DNA of 22,625 nucleotides from the NCBI GenBank assembly GCA_028277195.1, contig JANQGS010000135.1:1-22625 (forward strand). The letters are read 5' to 3'. The DNA comes from Candidatus Gastranaerophilales bacterium. GTDB lineage: Bacteria; Cyanobacteriota; Vampirovibrionia; Gastranaerophilales; UBA9971. The notes under the pieces were generated by a model that was given only the letters and a program-made list of their open reading frames with translations, had not been told where the DNA came from and searched no databases. Below, in pieces: positions 15,505 through 22,625 of this stretch (its first letter is position 1; each line of letters starts with the position of its first letter). Made by a program: the position numbers and the translations under genes.

Positions 15505-15721
15505 TTATAACCTCGTCCCAGACTGCTATTATTAACATTCTGCCATTTATTAATTTTTATTACATCGTTCAAGAGGTGAATTTAAGCTCATTTGATGGGT
15601 CTAAACCATCCTTTAAAAAATGGAAAAAATTCCTTCACTAATATTTAAAAACCATGCTAAAATCTGAATACTAATTATACAAAGTTTAGCAATTAATTAT
15701 TATAGAAGGAGGAGCTTAAAA

Positions 15722-17200
15722 ATGCACCGGAAAAAAAGTTTACTTTGTCTGACACTATCGTTACTACTTTTCTTTTTTAACACATCACTTGCCCTGGCGA
15801 TAAATTTTTCTGATATCGGCCCTGGGCACTGGGCTTATACGGAAATCCGGGAACTCTCGGAACAAAACATAATCTCAGGCTATCCTGACGAAACGTTTAA
15901 ACCTGACGTGCTCGTCAACAGGGCGGAATTCACCTCAATGGTGATAAAAACACTCAACCGGGAAAAGCTACCCGTAAATAACCCGAACCTGTTTACTGAC
16001 ATAAACGAGGACTTCTGGGCTTACGGCGATATTTTAAGGTCAGCCCAGCTTGGGCTGGCAGTGGGTTATCCCGATAACACCTTCAGGCCCGGCAATGAAA
16101 TTACAAAAGCAGAAGCCACCTCAATAATTTCAAAAACACTTAACTGCTGCGAAAAGCCCTGTGCCACAGAATGTGAAAAACCCTGTGCAATTGATTTTGG
16201 AAATCCCTGTCCGGCGGCAGCCTGTGCGGCCTCATATGAATGTGCGGTTAAATGTCCGGGACCATGCCCTTTGGAGCAGCCAAAAACAAAAGAATGTGTG
16301 CTTAAGCAGTTTGCTGATAGCGAAGAAATTGCCGACTGGGCGAAAAAACCCTTTGCCAGGGCGGTTAAAAACGGGCTTTATGTAAATTATCCGGATAAAA
16401 ACTACCTGACCCCGAATAAAAACCTTACAAGGGCTGAAACAGCAGCTTTATTATACAAAATAAGGCAGAACCCCTGTATTGTATCAGCCGACTACCGTGG
16501 GCCGGACCTCCAGGAAGTAAGCAGGGTTGAGGAAACCAACGAGCCTGAACCTGAAAAGCTGCAAGTGGAAGAATATGACATAATAATAGAACACTTAAGG
16601 TCTACGTTATATACTGATGAGGTCAATGAAGTTGAAATCACGACCTTACAGGCCAAAATACTGGCTTCTAACGTCCTTCCGGTAAGTTTTGAGGAAGGGT
16701 TCAAGAGCAAAAAAGTAAAACAGGGCGATTTGGTTCACCTTGTATTTGATAAAGACCTCAACACAGAGGAAGGAACAACCATTATCCCCGCAGGTAGCAG
16801 CCTGGTTGCCGAGATAACAAAACTTAAAAGAGGAAAACCTTTCCATATTAACGGAAAGGCCGAACTTGAAATCACAAACCTCGTCACTGCCTCAGGAGAA
16901 ATATATCCCCTGGCCGGGACAATCCAGAATAATGAAATTTTTGAACCGGGTTTTGGAAAATGTAACCTTAAAAGAGCCGGCATAGTAACAGGTTCAGTTG
17001 CAGCTTTCGGTACATTACTCGGCCTGTTTATCGGGCTGGGCAATGACCTGGGTGACGGCACGGCGCTCGGCGCGATACTGGGCGGAAGCATAGGCGCAGG
17101 GCTCGGGCTTATGTGGCCGGGTTGCGGGGTAAACATTCCTGCCGGCGAGGAAATATACGTAAAACTCGATGAGGATTTGGATGTATACCTCGAGGACTAA
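15722..17200 (+). CDS. S-layer homology protein with Cys-rich insert
   Basis: A 492-residue secreted protein. Signal peptide MHRKKSLLCLTLSLLLFFFNTSLALA, then SLH 1 (FSDIGPGHWAYTEIRELSEQ...GYPDETFKPD...RAEF), SLH 2 (FTDINEDFWAYGDILRSAQLGL...GYPDNTFRPG...KAEAT) and, after an insert, SLH 3 (FADSEEIADWAKKPFARAVKNGL...NLTRAETAALL). The insert (about residues 140-193) has 11 cysteines in PC/CP-type spacing. The C-terminal half has a short beta-rich domain (LVHLVFDKDLNTEEGTTIIPAG...GKAELEITNLVTASGEIYPL) and a glycine-zipper helix region (GSVAAFGTLLGLFIGLG...GAILGGSIGAGLGL). SLH domains anchor proteins to cell-wall-linked polymers. AAGGAGGAG precedes the ATG by about nine bases. Monocistronic, facing away from the cyclase operon. 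Confidence 0.9.
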   Translation: MHRKKSLLCLTLSLLLFFFNTSLALAINFSDIGPGHWAYTEIRELSEQNIISGYPDETFKPDVLVNRAEFTSMVIKTLNREKLPVNNPNLFTDINEDFWAYGDILRSAQLGLAVGYPDNTFRPGNEITKAEATSIISKTLNCCEKPCATECEKPCAIDFGNPCPAAACAASYECAVKCPGPCPLEQPKTKECVLKQFADSEEIADWAKKPFARAVKNGLYVNYPDKNYLTPNKNLTRAETAALLYKIRQNPCIVSADYRGPDLQEVSRVEETNEPEPEKLQVEEYDIIIEHLRSTLYTDEVNEVEITTLQAKILASNVLPVSFEEGFKSKKVKQGDLVHLVFDKDLNTEEGTTIIPAGSSLVAEITKLKRGKPFHINGKAELEITNLVTASGEIYPLAGTIQNNEIFEPGFGKCNLKRAGIVTGSVAAFGTLLGLFIGLGNDLGDGTALGAILGGSIGAGLGLMWPGCGVNIPAGEEIYVKLDEDLDVYLED

Positions 17201-17219
17201 AAAATTATAAAACGAGTTT

Positions 17220-17277
17220 AAATACCGATTTCATCAGATGACCATTAAATGAGGTTAACATTGATAAATCGGTATTT
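17220..17277. repeat. 12-bp inverted repeat after the SLH gene
   Basis: AAATACCGATTT (17220-17231) and AAATCGGTATTT (17266-17277) are perfectly complementary around a 34-nt loop, and two more pairs form beyond one mismatch. It starts 19 bp after the SLH stop and is followed by TAATTT. It may act as a weak terminator or protein-binding site; the long loop makes a standard intrinsic terminator doubtful. Confidence 0.45.
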
Positions 17278-17491
17278 TAATTTGGAGAAGCTAAATGGCT
17301 ACACTCGACGATATTGGCAACCTGTTTTAACTTTGTACATTATGCCATTGATTATTTCCCTTATTACACAAGAAAATACCAAAAAATCCTCTCCAAATAA
17401 TTCTCTTTTAAAAACAGGGTATTTATTTTTAATAACAGGGAAAATATTTTCAATTATCAGCTAATTTTTAAAAATGAGAATAAAATAAATC

Positions 17492-17524
17492 CTTGTTAAT
17501 TACCTATTCGGTTATTTAAACAAG
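17492..17524. promoter_or_regulatory. Imperfect hairpin upstream of the cupin gene
   Basis: CTTGTT (17492-17497) pairs with AACAAG (17519-17524); inside, ACC (17502-17504) pairs with GGT (17510-17512). It lies about 75 bp before the first gene of the anhydrofructose operon, in a suitable place for an operator. Function unproven. Confidence 0.3.
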
Positions 17525-17597
17525 TATTTGGGTTGTTTATTATCTCTTTTAACTTTCTCTTTTAATTATATGGAGCGAAGCATAAGGTTATTATTAG

Positions 17598-18047
17598 ATG
17601 AAAAACTGCATGAAAGATATTATAGAAAATACCAAATGGGAAAAATTTGATGATATCTCTTTATGGAAATCATCACAGCCGGAAATTACACAAATAAAAA
17701 TTGATCCCTTTTATTTGTTGGGGCAGTCGAAAACGCCAAAAACATGCAAAAATTTTTTAATTAAGGTTAATTTATGGTACGCCCCGGAAAAAACTAACTG
17801 TGGCATACACAATGAGCATAATTTTATAGAAATCCATACACAAATTTATGGAACCGGCAGGATGCAGAAATTCAGGGAAAACAATCCCGATACTATTTAT
17901 GAAGATATTGTTATGAATGTTGGAACCAGTCATTTCCCGTTCTGTGCAATAGATGAAAACTTAAATTTTGTTTATCCCTGGCACCAGTACTACGCCGAAA
18001 CAGATTGTATATGGATGGCCATAGAATATCACCATGTAAATAAATAA
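17598..18047 (+). CDS. Cupin protein like the AUDH cupin (isomerase) domain
   Basis: A 149-residue cytoplasmic protein. It has a cupin metal-site pattern: GIHNEHNFIEIHTQIYGTGR gives H71, H74, E78 and H80, and the second motif YPWHQYY gives H129, followed by IWMAIEYHH. From memory, this pair of motifs with the GTGR and YPWH signatures is the pattern of the C-terminal cupin of fungal aldos-2-ulose dehydratase (pyranosone dehydratase). In that enzyme the cupin zinc site is assigned the isomerisation of ascopyrone M to microthecin. Here the domain stands alone, upstream of a propeller gene (14-bp gap) and a glucan lyase. AAGG lies ten bases before the ATG; Met5 is an alternative. The fold assignment is fairly firm; the reaction is inferred from context. 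Confidence 0.75.
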   Translation: MKNCMKDIIENTKWEKFDDISLWKSSQPEITQIKIDPFYLLGQSKTPKTCKNFLIKVNLWYAPEKTNCGIHNEHNFIEIHTQIYGTGRMQKFRENNPDTIYEDIVMNVGTSHFPFCAIDENLNFVYPWHQYYAETDCIWMAIEYHHVNK

Positions 18048-18061
18048 AAGGAGTTTAAATA

Positions 18062-19348
18062 ATGGAATCCCCCAAAAAATTTCAGGTTATATCGGCCCAG
18101 GATACTGATAATGTAAAATTTGAGCAAGTTATAGTTGATGATTTGAGTAATGATGAAGTTATTGATTCTTATTTTACAGTTGCTTTTGATGTAAATGGAG
18201 ATAAAAAGCCGGATATTATAAAATCAGGTCTTGGCAATCCTGGTGACGATTTGGCTGAAATAGTCTGGTATGAGAACCCGACCTGGAAAAAACATTTAAT
18301 TACTAAATTGTCAGTACCTGTAGGGCTTCATTTTGCGGATGTAGATAAAGATGGTCATATGGATTTGCTGGTAAGCCACGACTATGGATTTTGCATATTC
18401 AACTGTAAACCGGACAACGGAAAAATTTCCTGGCTCAAAAACCCGGGCAATAATCATGACGGAAAAAGGTGGGAACGTTATTTTATCAACAATTTAATGG
18501 CAACTCATCGCCTACGTTTTGGACATTTTACCAGGCCAGATAATTTGGAAATATTAGCCCTACCTGTAACTGGAGGGACTGAAGGCAATATTCATGAACC
18601 AATACCCGTAATGTTATATAAATGTCCCGAAGACCCTTTAAATGCTGATCATTGGGAAGGGTTTCCCGTTACTGACAAATTGCGTTTAATTCATGGGGTA
18701 ACAATAAAAAAATTTTTAGAGGATGAGGGGCTATTGACTGATTCAGCTTTGCTGGCAAGTGAAGAAGGTATTATTTTTGTTTATTATGACAAAGATAATA
18801 AATGGAAAATAAAACAAATAGGTGAAGGGGAATTAGGACAGGTTAACGCCAGCCCCAGCAAGTTTAAAGGTTCAGGAGATGTGGATGCCGGTAAGATTGG
18901 CGGGGATAAATTCGCCTATATCGTTGCTATTGAGCCTTTCCACGGAAATACTTTAGCTATTTATACAAAAGAAAAAGAGGCACCTTTCTCTGAAGCCAAG
19001 TGGGAGCGTCAGGTTATTGATGTTTTTAACAATACTACCCCCACCCCTTCAGGGGAAAACGTCGGACATCACCTGTTATGTGCTGACTTTGACGGAGACG
19101 GGGACGATGAATTTATCGTAGCCTTGCGAGGGCCTGCTCCGGACATGGGTGTTTTTTACTATGACTTGCTGCCCGGTAATAAGATATCTAAAAAAAGAAT
19201 ATCTTCAATTTCTGCAAGCAGAATTGCTTTAGCCGATTTTGACGGTGATGGCAAAATAGATTTTGCTACGGTACCTTATAACGTTTCCACATATTTTAAC
19301 GCTGAAAATCCAAAAGTAGCAATGTTTTTAAACCGTATCACCCTCTGA
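18062..19348 (+). CDS. Beta-propeller like the AUDH dehydratase domain
   Basis: A 428-residue protein built from FG-GAP/VCBS-like propeller blades, with metal-binding turns DVDKDGHMDLLV, DFDGDGDDEFIVA and DFDGDGKIDFATV. Its conserved core segments HRLRFGHFTR (H149, H155), EPFHGNTLAIYTK (H294) and SASRIALADFDGDG match, as I recall them, the N-terminal seven-bladed propeller of fungal aldos-2-ulose dehydratase. That enzyme dehydrates 1,5-anhydro-D-fructose or glucosone; the length equals that domain alone and the cupin domains are missing. Ordinary FG-GAP proteins are secreted, but no signal peptide is visible here, which fits an intracellular enzyme. AAGGAG lies eight bases before the ATG. Predicted reaction: anhydrofructose to ascopyrone M, supplied by the next gene. 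Confidence 0.78.
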   Translation: MESPKKFQVISAQDTDNVKFEQVIVDDLSNDEVIDSYFTVAFDVNGDKKPDIIKSGLGNPGDDLAEIVWYENPTWKKHLITKLSVPVGLHFADVDKDGHMDLLVSHDYGFCIFNCKPDNGKISWLKNPGNNHDGKRWERYFINNLMATHRLRFGHFTRPDNLEILALPVTGGTEGNIHEPIPVMLYKCPEDPLNADHWEGFPVTDKLRLIHGVTIKKFLEDEGLLTDSALLASEEGIIFVYYDKDNKWKIKQIGEGELGQVNASPSKFKGSGDVDAGKIGGDKFAYIVAIEPFHGNTLAIYTKEKEAPFSEAKWERQVIDVFNNTTPTPSGENVGHHLLCADFDGDGDDEFIVALRGPAPDMGVFYYDLLPGNKISKKRISSISASRIALADFDGDGKIDFATVPYNVSTYFNAENPKVAMFLNRITL

Positions 19349-19378
19349 TAATTGTCTAAATAAGAAAGGAGAAATTTT

Positions 19379-22300
19379 ATGGCTACAGGCAAAACTGCTT
19401 TTAACATGCCAAAAACTGCCGCCGCTCCGGTGAAGGTTGTCAATCCATACAGGTTTATCAAGGTTGAGGAATTTTTTGATAATTATAGGGAATCCTGGAA
19501 TAAACTTGAAGAAGTAATCTCTCATGAATATAATCACGCATTAAGAACCCTCATTCTTGAATTTCAGCAAGGCGACAAAGATACCTGTGCAATGCTTATA
19601 CAATTTATGAAAAAGGATATATTCAGGGTAAGATTTCATCCTGCTAATAGTTCCCTTAAGGGTTATACAAATAAAAATACCCGTACTGTTGTTATGGATT
19701 CACTATCAGAATTACAACATACCATAGAGGAAATGACTGACGAACCTCTAAATATAATTTATTCAGAAGATGAGTACAATAATACTGTTACTATTACAAC
19801 CGAGGACAAGGATGGGCAAGAATTTATTAAAGTTACTATTAATAAAGACCCGTTTATGATTAAGGTATTAAAGTGTGATATTAATAGAGAAATCTGGAGG
19901 ACAGACAGCCCTGGGATATATTATAAAGAAAACGGATACACAAAAGACGGTAACATTGATTATTCAATAATACAGGTCGTTCATAAGCCTGCAACCGCTA
20001 AATATGTCGGTTTTGGGGAACAGGGAGGCCGGAATCTTGAAAAAAATATGACCCGGTTAAATTATTTTAACTTTGATAATATGCGCTATAATCAGGTTTA
20101 TGGGGATGGTCCATTTGAGGAACGTGAGCCTCTTTACCACTCTGATTTATTATTTATGGAGTTTAACGGAATTGCTGATCTTGATATAAGCAGCGTCTAT
20201 GGAATTAATGTGGATAATACTTCACAGGTCTGTATGGATTTGGGGTATGAAAATTCAACGCGTTATGTTTTTGGTACACGGTTTGGGGAGCTTGATTATT
20301 ATTTTATGCACGGTAAAAATTGTGAGGAAGTCCTTTATAATTACACATTATTGATTGGAAGGGCAAAGTTAAAACCGCGCTACATATTGGGATACCATCA
20401 GGGATGTTATGGTTATGACAGCAGGAAAAAAGTAGAAGAAACTGTTGAAAATTATAACAATTTCCAAATTCCGATTGACGGGATGCATATTGATATAGAT
20501 ATACAAAAAAATTATAAAACATTTACTATAGATGCAAATCAGGATAAGTTTCCCGAGCCTGATAAAATGTTTGCGGGTTTAAAGGCGAGGGGAATAAAAT
20601 GCAGCACAAATATTACCCCGATTATAAGCAATAATGACCCGGATAATGACTATGAAACATACCGGGAAGGATTCGAAAAAGGATACTTTATAAAGGACAA
20701 AAGGATAGATGCAAATGCCCCCGGCGCAAGGTGGTATCAATGTTACGGCGGTGGAAATGAATATTTTATGGAATATCGCGGACCAGACTTTAATAGCGGC
20801 AATCCTTATATAGGAGAGGTTAATTACGGGGGTGATAGAGGTACTACAGGTCATTATCCTGATTTTGGAAGCAAAGATATCCGCATATGGTGGGGTAGGC
20901 AATACCAGTACCTGTTTGATACAGGTCTTGAAATGGTATGGCAGGATATGACCACACCTGCAATCAGGAATACACGCGGTGATATGAAGGGTTTTCCTTT
21001 CAGGTTATTATTAACGGATAATTCAATATCGGATACTGACCCGGATAAAGTCCCAAAGATTCCTGCCATAAATATATGGAACCTGTATTCATATAACCTC
21101 CATAAAGCCACATATAAAGGGCTTAATGCGCTTAAAGGAAGAGAGAATAAGCGCAATTTTATTATCGGAAGGGGCTGCTATGCAGGTATGCACAGGTATG
21201 CAGGATTATGGACAGGTGATAACTGTTCGTCCTGGGATTTTCTCAAGATTAACATATCCCAGGTGCTTGCAATGGGAATGTGTGGACAGGCTATAGTAGG
21301 ACAGGATATAGGAGGTTTTGAGCCCTCATATAATGGTGAGGGATGGGCAGACCCTGAACTTCTTATAAGGTGGACAGCAGTAGGAGCCTTTTTGCCGTGG
21401 TTCAGGAATCATTATACAGCTAAAGGTTCAAAAAAGTTCCAGGAACCATACAATTATCAGTATGTTAATTTGAATACGATACCTGAAGACCATCGTTATC
21501 TGTATGAATCTGTTCTCCCGACTTGCAAGTATTATATTGAGCTTCGCTACAGGTTGCTCCAGCTTTTCTATGATGCAATGTTTGAAAACATGGAAAACGG
21601 TATGCCTATATGCAGGGCAATGTTTGTTAACGACAGCAATGACAGGGCTTTGTATAACGATAAACTATCATATACGGACAGCCAGTTCTTTGTGAGGAAA
21701 GACCTCCTTGTTGCACCCGTTCTTGAGAAACAGACCAACGCAAACAACGGCAGGAGAAAAATTTATCTTCCAGCCTGGAGCAATTGGTATGCGTTTATGG
21801 ACAACAAAAAACCATTGTTACCCAAAATAGAAGGCGGCGCCACAATAAGGGACTATGATGCCCGTATTGATACTAATTCGGACCATATAGGCTTTATCGT
21901 GCCAATATATGTCAGAGCTGGTGCTATTATTCCGACTATAGAGCTTGAACAGTACGTTGGGGAACGTAATGAAAAGGGATTCCCTAACCCGATTACACTT
22001 AATATTTATCCGGGCGAGTCAGGAGAATACACGATGTACCTGGATGACGGGATAAGCCGCTCTTCAGCACCCAGGGACGCTAAAAAGTTCCCTCAGTTTG
22101 CAGATGATAAGCAGGCAAACAGTGAATACAGGAAAACATTGATTAAGCACCAATATACTAATAAAAAAACACGGGAAATTACAATTGAGCGGGTGTTTGA
22201 CAATTATACTCCTAAACTTGAAAAATATTTCTTTGTTGCAATACTGCATGACCCTGCAGAAAACATTGTTGATATTAAAGTACCGCTGAGCAAGGTAAAC

Positions 22301-22471
22301 ATAAATAAAAATGATATTAAACCAATTTCCGGCGGTAATCCAGAGCACAGGGCTGATGAATTGAACGTTTCAGAAAACAGCGCCTGGTATTACAATGAAA
22401 ATGTCAATATCAGTTTTATTAAGGTATTTGATAATGACTCTTCAATTAAAATTACTTTAGCCTATAATTGA
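19379..22471 (+). CDS. GH31 alpha-1,4-glucan lyase
   Basis: A 1030-residue protein, the length of alpha-1,4-glucan lyases and longer than many bacterial GH31 alpha-glucosidases. These enzymes cut alpha-1,4-glucans from the non-reducing end by elimination, releasing 1,5-anhydro-D-fructose. Lyase-type segments include KYVGFGEQGGRNLEKNMT, LNYFNFDNMRYNQVYG, EREPLYHSD, LKPRYILGYHQGCYGYD, DGMHIDIDIQKNYKTFT, KCSTNITPIISNN, the nucleophile motif MVWQDMTTPAIR (D523), GDMKGFPFRLL, and GRGCYAGMHRYAGLWTGDN (D614 at the GH31 acid/base position). The WQDMTTPA motif separates lyases from hydrolases, which usually read W-x-D-M-N-E. A C-terminal beta domain starts near residue 800. No signal peptide, so the substrate is probably glycogen or imported maltodextrin. 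AAAGGAG precedes the ATG. Third gene of the operon, 30 bp after the propeller gene. Confidence 0.92.
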   Translation: MATGKTAFNMPKTAAAPVKVVNPYRFIKVEEFFDNYRESWNKLEEVISHEYNHALRTLILEFQQGDKDTCAMLIQFMKKDIFRVRFHPANSSLKGYTNKNTRTVVMDSLSELQHTIEEMTDEPLNIIYSEDEYNNTVTITTEDKDGQEFIKVTINKDPFMIKVLKCDINREIWRTDSPGIYYKENGYTKDGNIDYSIIQVVHKPATAKYVGFGEQGGRNLEKNMTRLNYFNFDNMRYNQVYGDGPFEEREPLYHSDLLFMEFNGIADLDISSVYGINVDNTSQVCMDLGYENSTRYVFGTRFGELDYYFMHGKNCEEVLYNYTLLIGRAKLKPRYILGYHQGCYGYDSRKKVEETVENYNNFQIPIDGMHIDIDIQKNYKTFTIDANQDKFPEPDKMFAGLKARGIKCSTNITPIISNNDPDNDYETYREGFEKGYFIKDKRIDANAPGARWYQCYGGGNEYFMEYRGPDFNSGNPYIGEVNYGGDRGTTGHYPDFGSKDIRIWWGRQYQYLFDTGLEMVWQDMTTPAIRNTRGDMKGFPFRLLLTDNSISDTDPDKVPKIPAINIWNLYSYNLHKATYKGLNALKGRENKRNFIIGRGCYAGMHRYAGLWTGDNCSSWDFLKINISQVLAMGMCGQAIVGQDIGGFEPSYNGEGWADPELLIRWTAVGAFLPWFRNHYTAKGSKKFQEPYNYQYVNLNTIPEDHRYLYESVLPTCKYYIELRYRLLQLFYDAMFENMENGMPICRAMFVNDSNDRALYNDKLSYTDSQFFVRKDLLVAPVLEKQTNANNGRRKIYLPAWSNWYAFMDNKKPLLPKIEGGATIRDYDARIDTNSDHIGFIVPIYVRAGAIIPTIELEQYVGERNEKGFPNPITLNIYPGESGEYTMYLDDGISRSSAPRDAKKFPQFADDKQANSEYRKTLIKHQYTNKKTREITIERVFDNYTPKLEKYFFVAILHDPAENIVDIKVPLSKVNINKNDIKPISGGNPEHRADELNVSENSAWYYNENVNISFIKVFDNDSSIKITLAYN

Positions 22472-22532
22472 TAATAAAAGTGATAAACATTCTCAAAAAC
22501 TTTACTTTTAAATAAATTAGTAACAACCTAGT

Positions 22533-22561
22533 GTGCAAAGTATAAAATAATATGATATAAT
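22533..22561 (+). promoter_or_regulatory. Promoter of the terminal transposase gene
   Basis: Perfect TATAAT at 22556-22561 with a weak -35 (GTGCAA, 22533-22538) 17 bp upstream. A small hairpin (CAAGT-ataaa-ACTTG, about 22567-22581) follows, immediately before the GGGAG Shine-Dalgarno. The gene has its own promoter and need not be read from the lyase operon. Confidence 0.45.
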
Positions 22562-22594
22562 AATTTCAAGTATAAAACTTGGGAGTTATTGTAA

Positions 22595-22625
22595 ATGGGG
22601 AGGAAAGCGTTAAGAATTAAATTCA
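22595..22625 (+). CDS. Start of a probable REP-associated Y1 transposase
   Basis: Only ten codons lie in the window: MGRKALRIKF. The opening (M-x-R-x-LRI-x-[FY]) is the very characteristic N-terminus of the REP-associated tyrosine (Y1/IS200-like) transposases, which usually continue with PGA-x-YH. GGGAG precedes the ATG by nine bases. These single-strand transposases are thought to mobilise short palindromic repeats, which makes the palindrome at 8580-8635 relevant. The catalytic HUH and Tyr motifs are outside the window, so the call rests on the N-terminus alone. Confidence 0.6.
   Translation, partial: MGRKALRIKF

Larger units (their letters stand above)
17201..17597. other. AT-rich intergenic gap, no convincing gene
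   Basis: This 397-bp gap separates the SLH gene from the anhydrofructose operon. It holds a 12-bp inverted repeat (17220-17277) and an imperfect hairpin (17492-17524). The one open frame above 60 codons (17249-17464) starts inside the repeat, has no Shine-Dalgarno and an unconvincing composition. I could not pick a clear promoter for the operon. Confidence 0.6.

Noticed and set aside
15410..15535. 41-codon plus-strand ORF (MKKINFLSFS..., with a lipobox-like LPGC)
   Set aside because: No ribosome binding site, and it is antisense to the 50-aa minus-strand frame, which does have one. The LPGC resemblance is probably chance.
17249..17464. 71-codon frame after the SLH gene
   Set aside because: It starts inside an inverted repeat, has no Shine-Dalgarno, no recognisable domain and a composition expected of AT-rich spacer.

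Overview
AT-rich bacterial chromosome segment, with no phage or plasmid backbone. Several features suggest a diderm bacterium distantly allied to Cyanobacteria (Margulisbacteria/Saganbacteria/Melainabacteria-like). These are an L34 protein of cyanobacterial style (KRTLEGT...RMSTPGGR), a DUF3326 protein (a family I associate mainly with cyanobacteria and plastids), a two-partner-secretion-type exoprotein, an SLH-domain envelope protein and a CHASE2-GGDEF protein. The placement is an inference and no lineage marker in the window settles it.

Layout. 1-1476: a strong terminator hairpin, a near-consensus promoter and an AAA/DUF4143 ATPase gene broken by a 4-bp GGCA repeat expansion exactly at its Walker A motif. 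1569-2507: rpmH-rnpA-(small ORF)-yidD, a conserved housekeeping block lacking the usual dnaA and yidC neighbours. 2499-4690 (minus): a secreted haemagglutination-domain protein preceded by a small coiled-coil gene. 4877-7205: aroC overlapping a large TPR-repeat gene. 7227-10938 (minus): a DUF3326 gene, then a fusion of an EndoQ-type PHP endonuclease with a UvrD-like helicase; its linker is encoded in part by a palindromic genomic repeat. 11026-13360: a heptad-repeat coiled-coil gene and a DUF4914 (PEP-carboxykinase-like) gene. 13372-15504 (minus): one or two small proteins and a CHASE2-GGDEF cyclase. 15722-17200: an SLH protein with a cysteine-rich insert.

The most notable part is 17598-22471, three tightly spaced genes with good ribosome binding sites. 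The last is a GH31 protein whose motifs match alpha-1,4-glucan lyase, the enzyme that turns starch or glycogen into 1,5-anhydro-D-fructose and is best known from fungi and red algae. The two genes before it resemble the cupin part and the beta-propeller part of fungal aldos-2-ulose dehydratase/isomerase, which acts on anhydrofructose to give ascopyrone M and microthecin. Together they would form a compact bacterial anhydrofructose pathway in which the fungal bifunctional enzyme is split into separate subunits. None of the three has a visible signal peptide, so the substrate is probably intracellular glycogen or maltodextrin. The operon is followed by the start of a probable REP-associated (Y1) transposase gene, and a REP-like palindrome sits in the helicase gene, so the replicon may carry an active small-repeat system.
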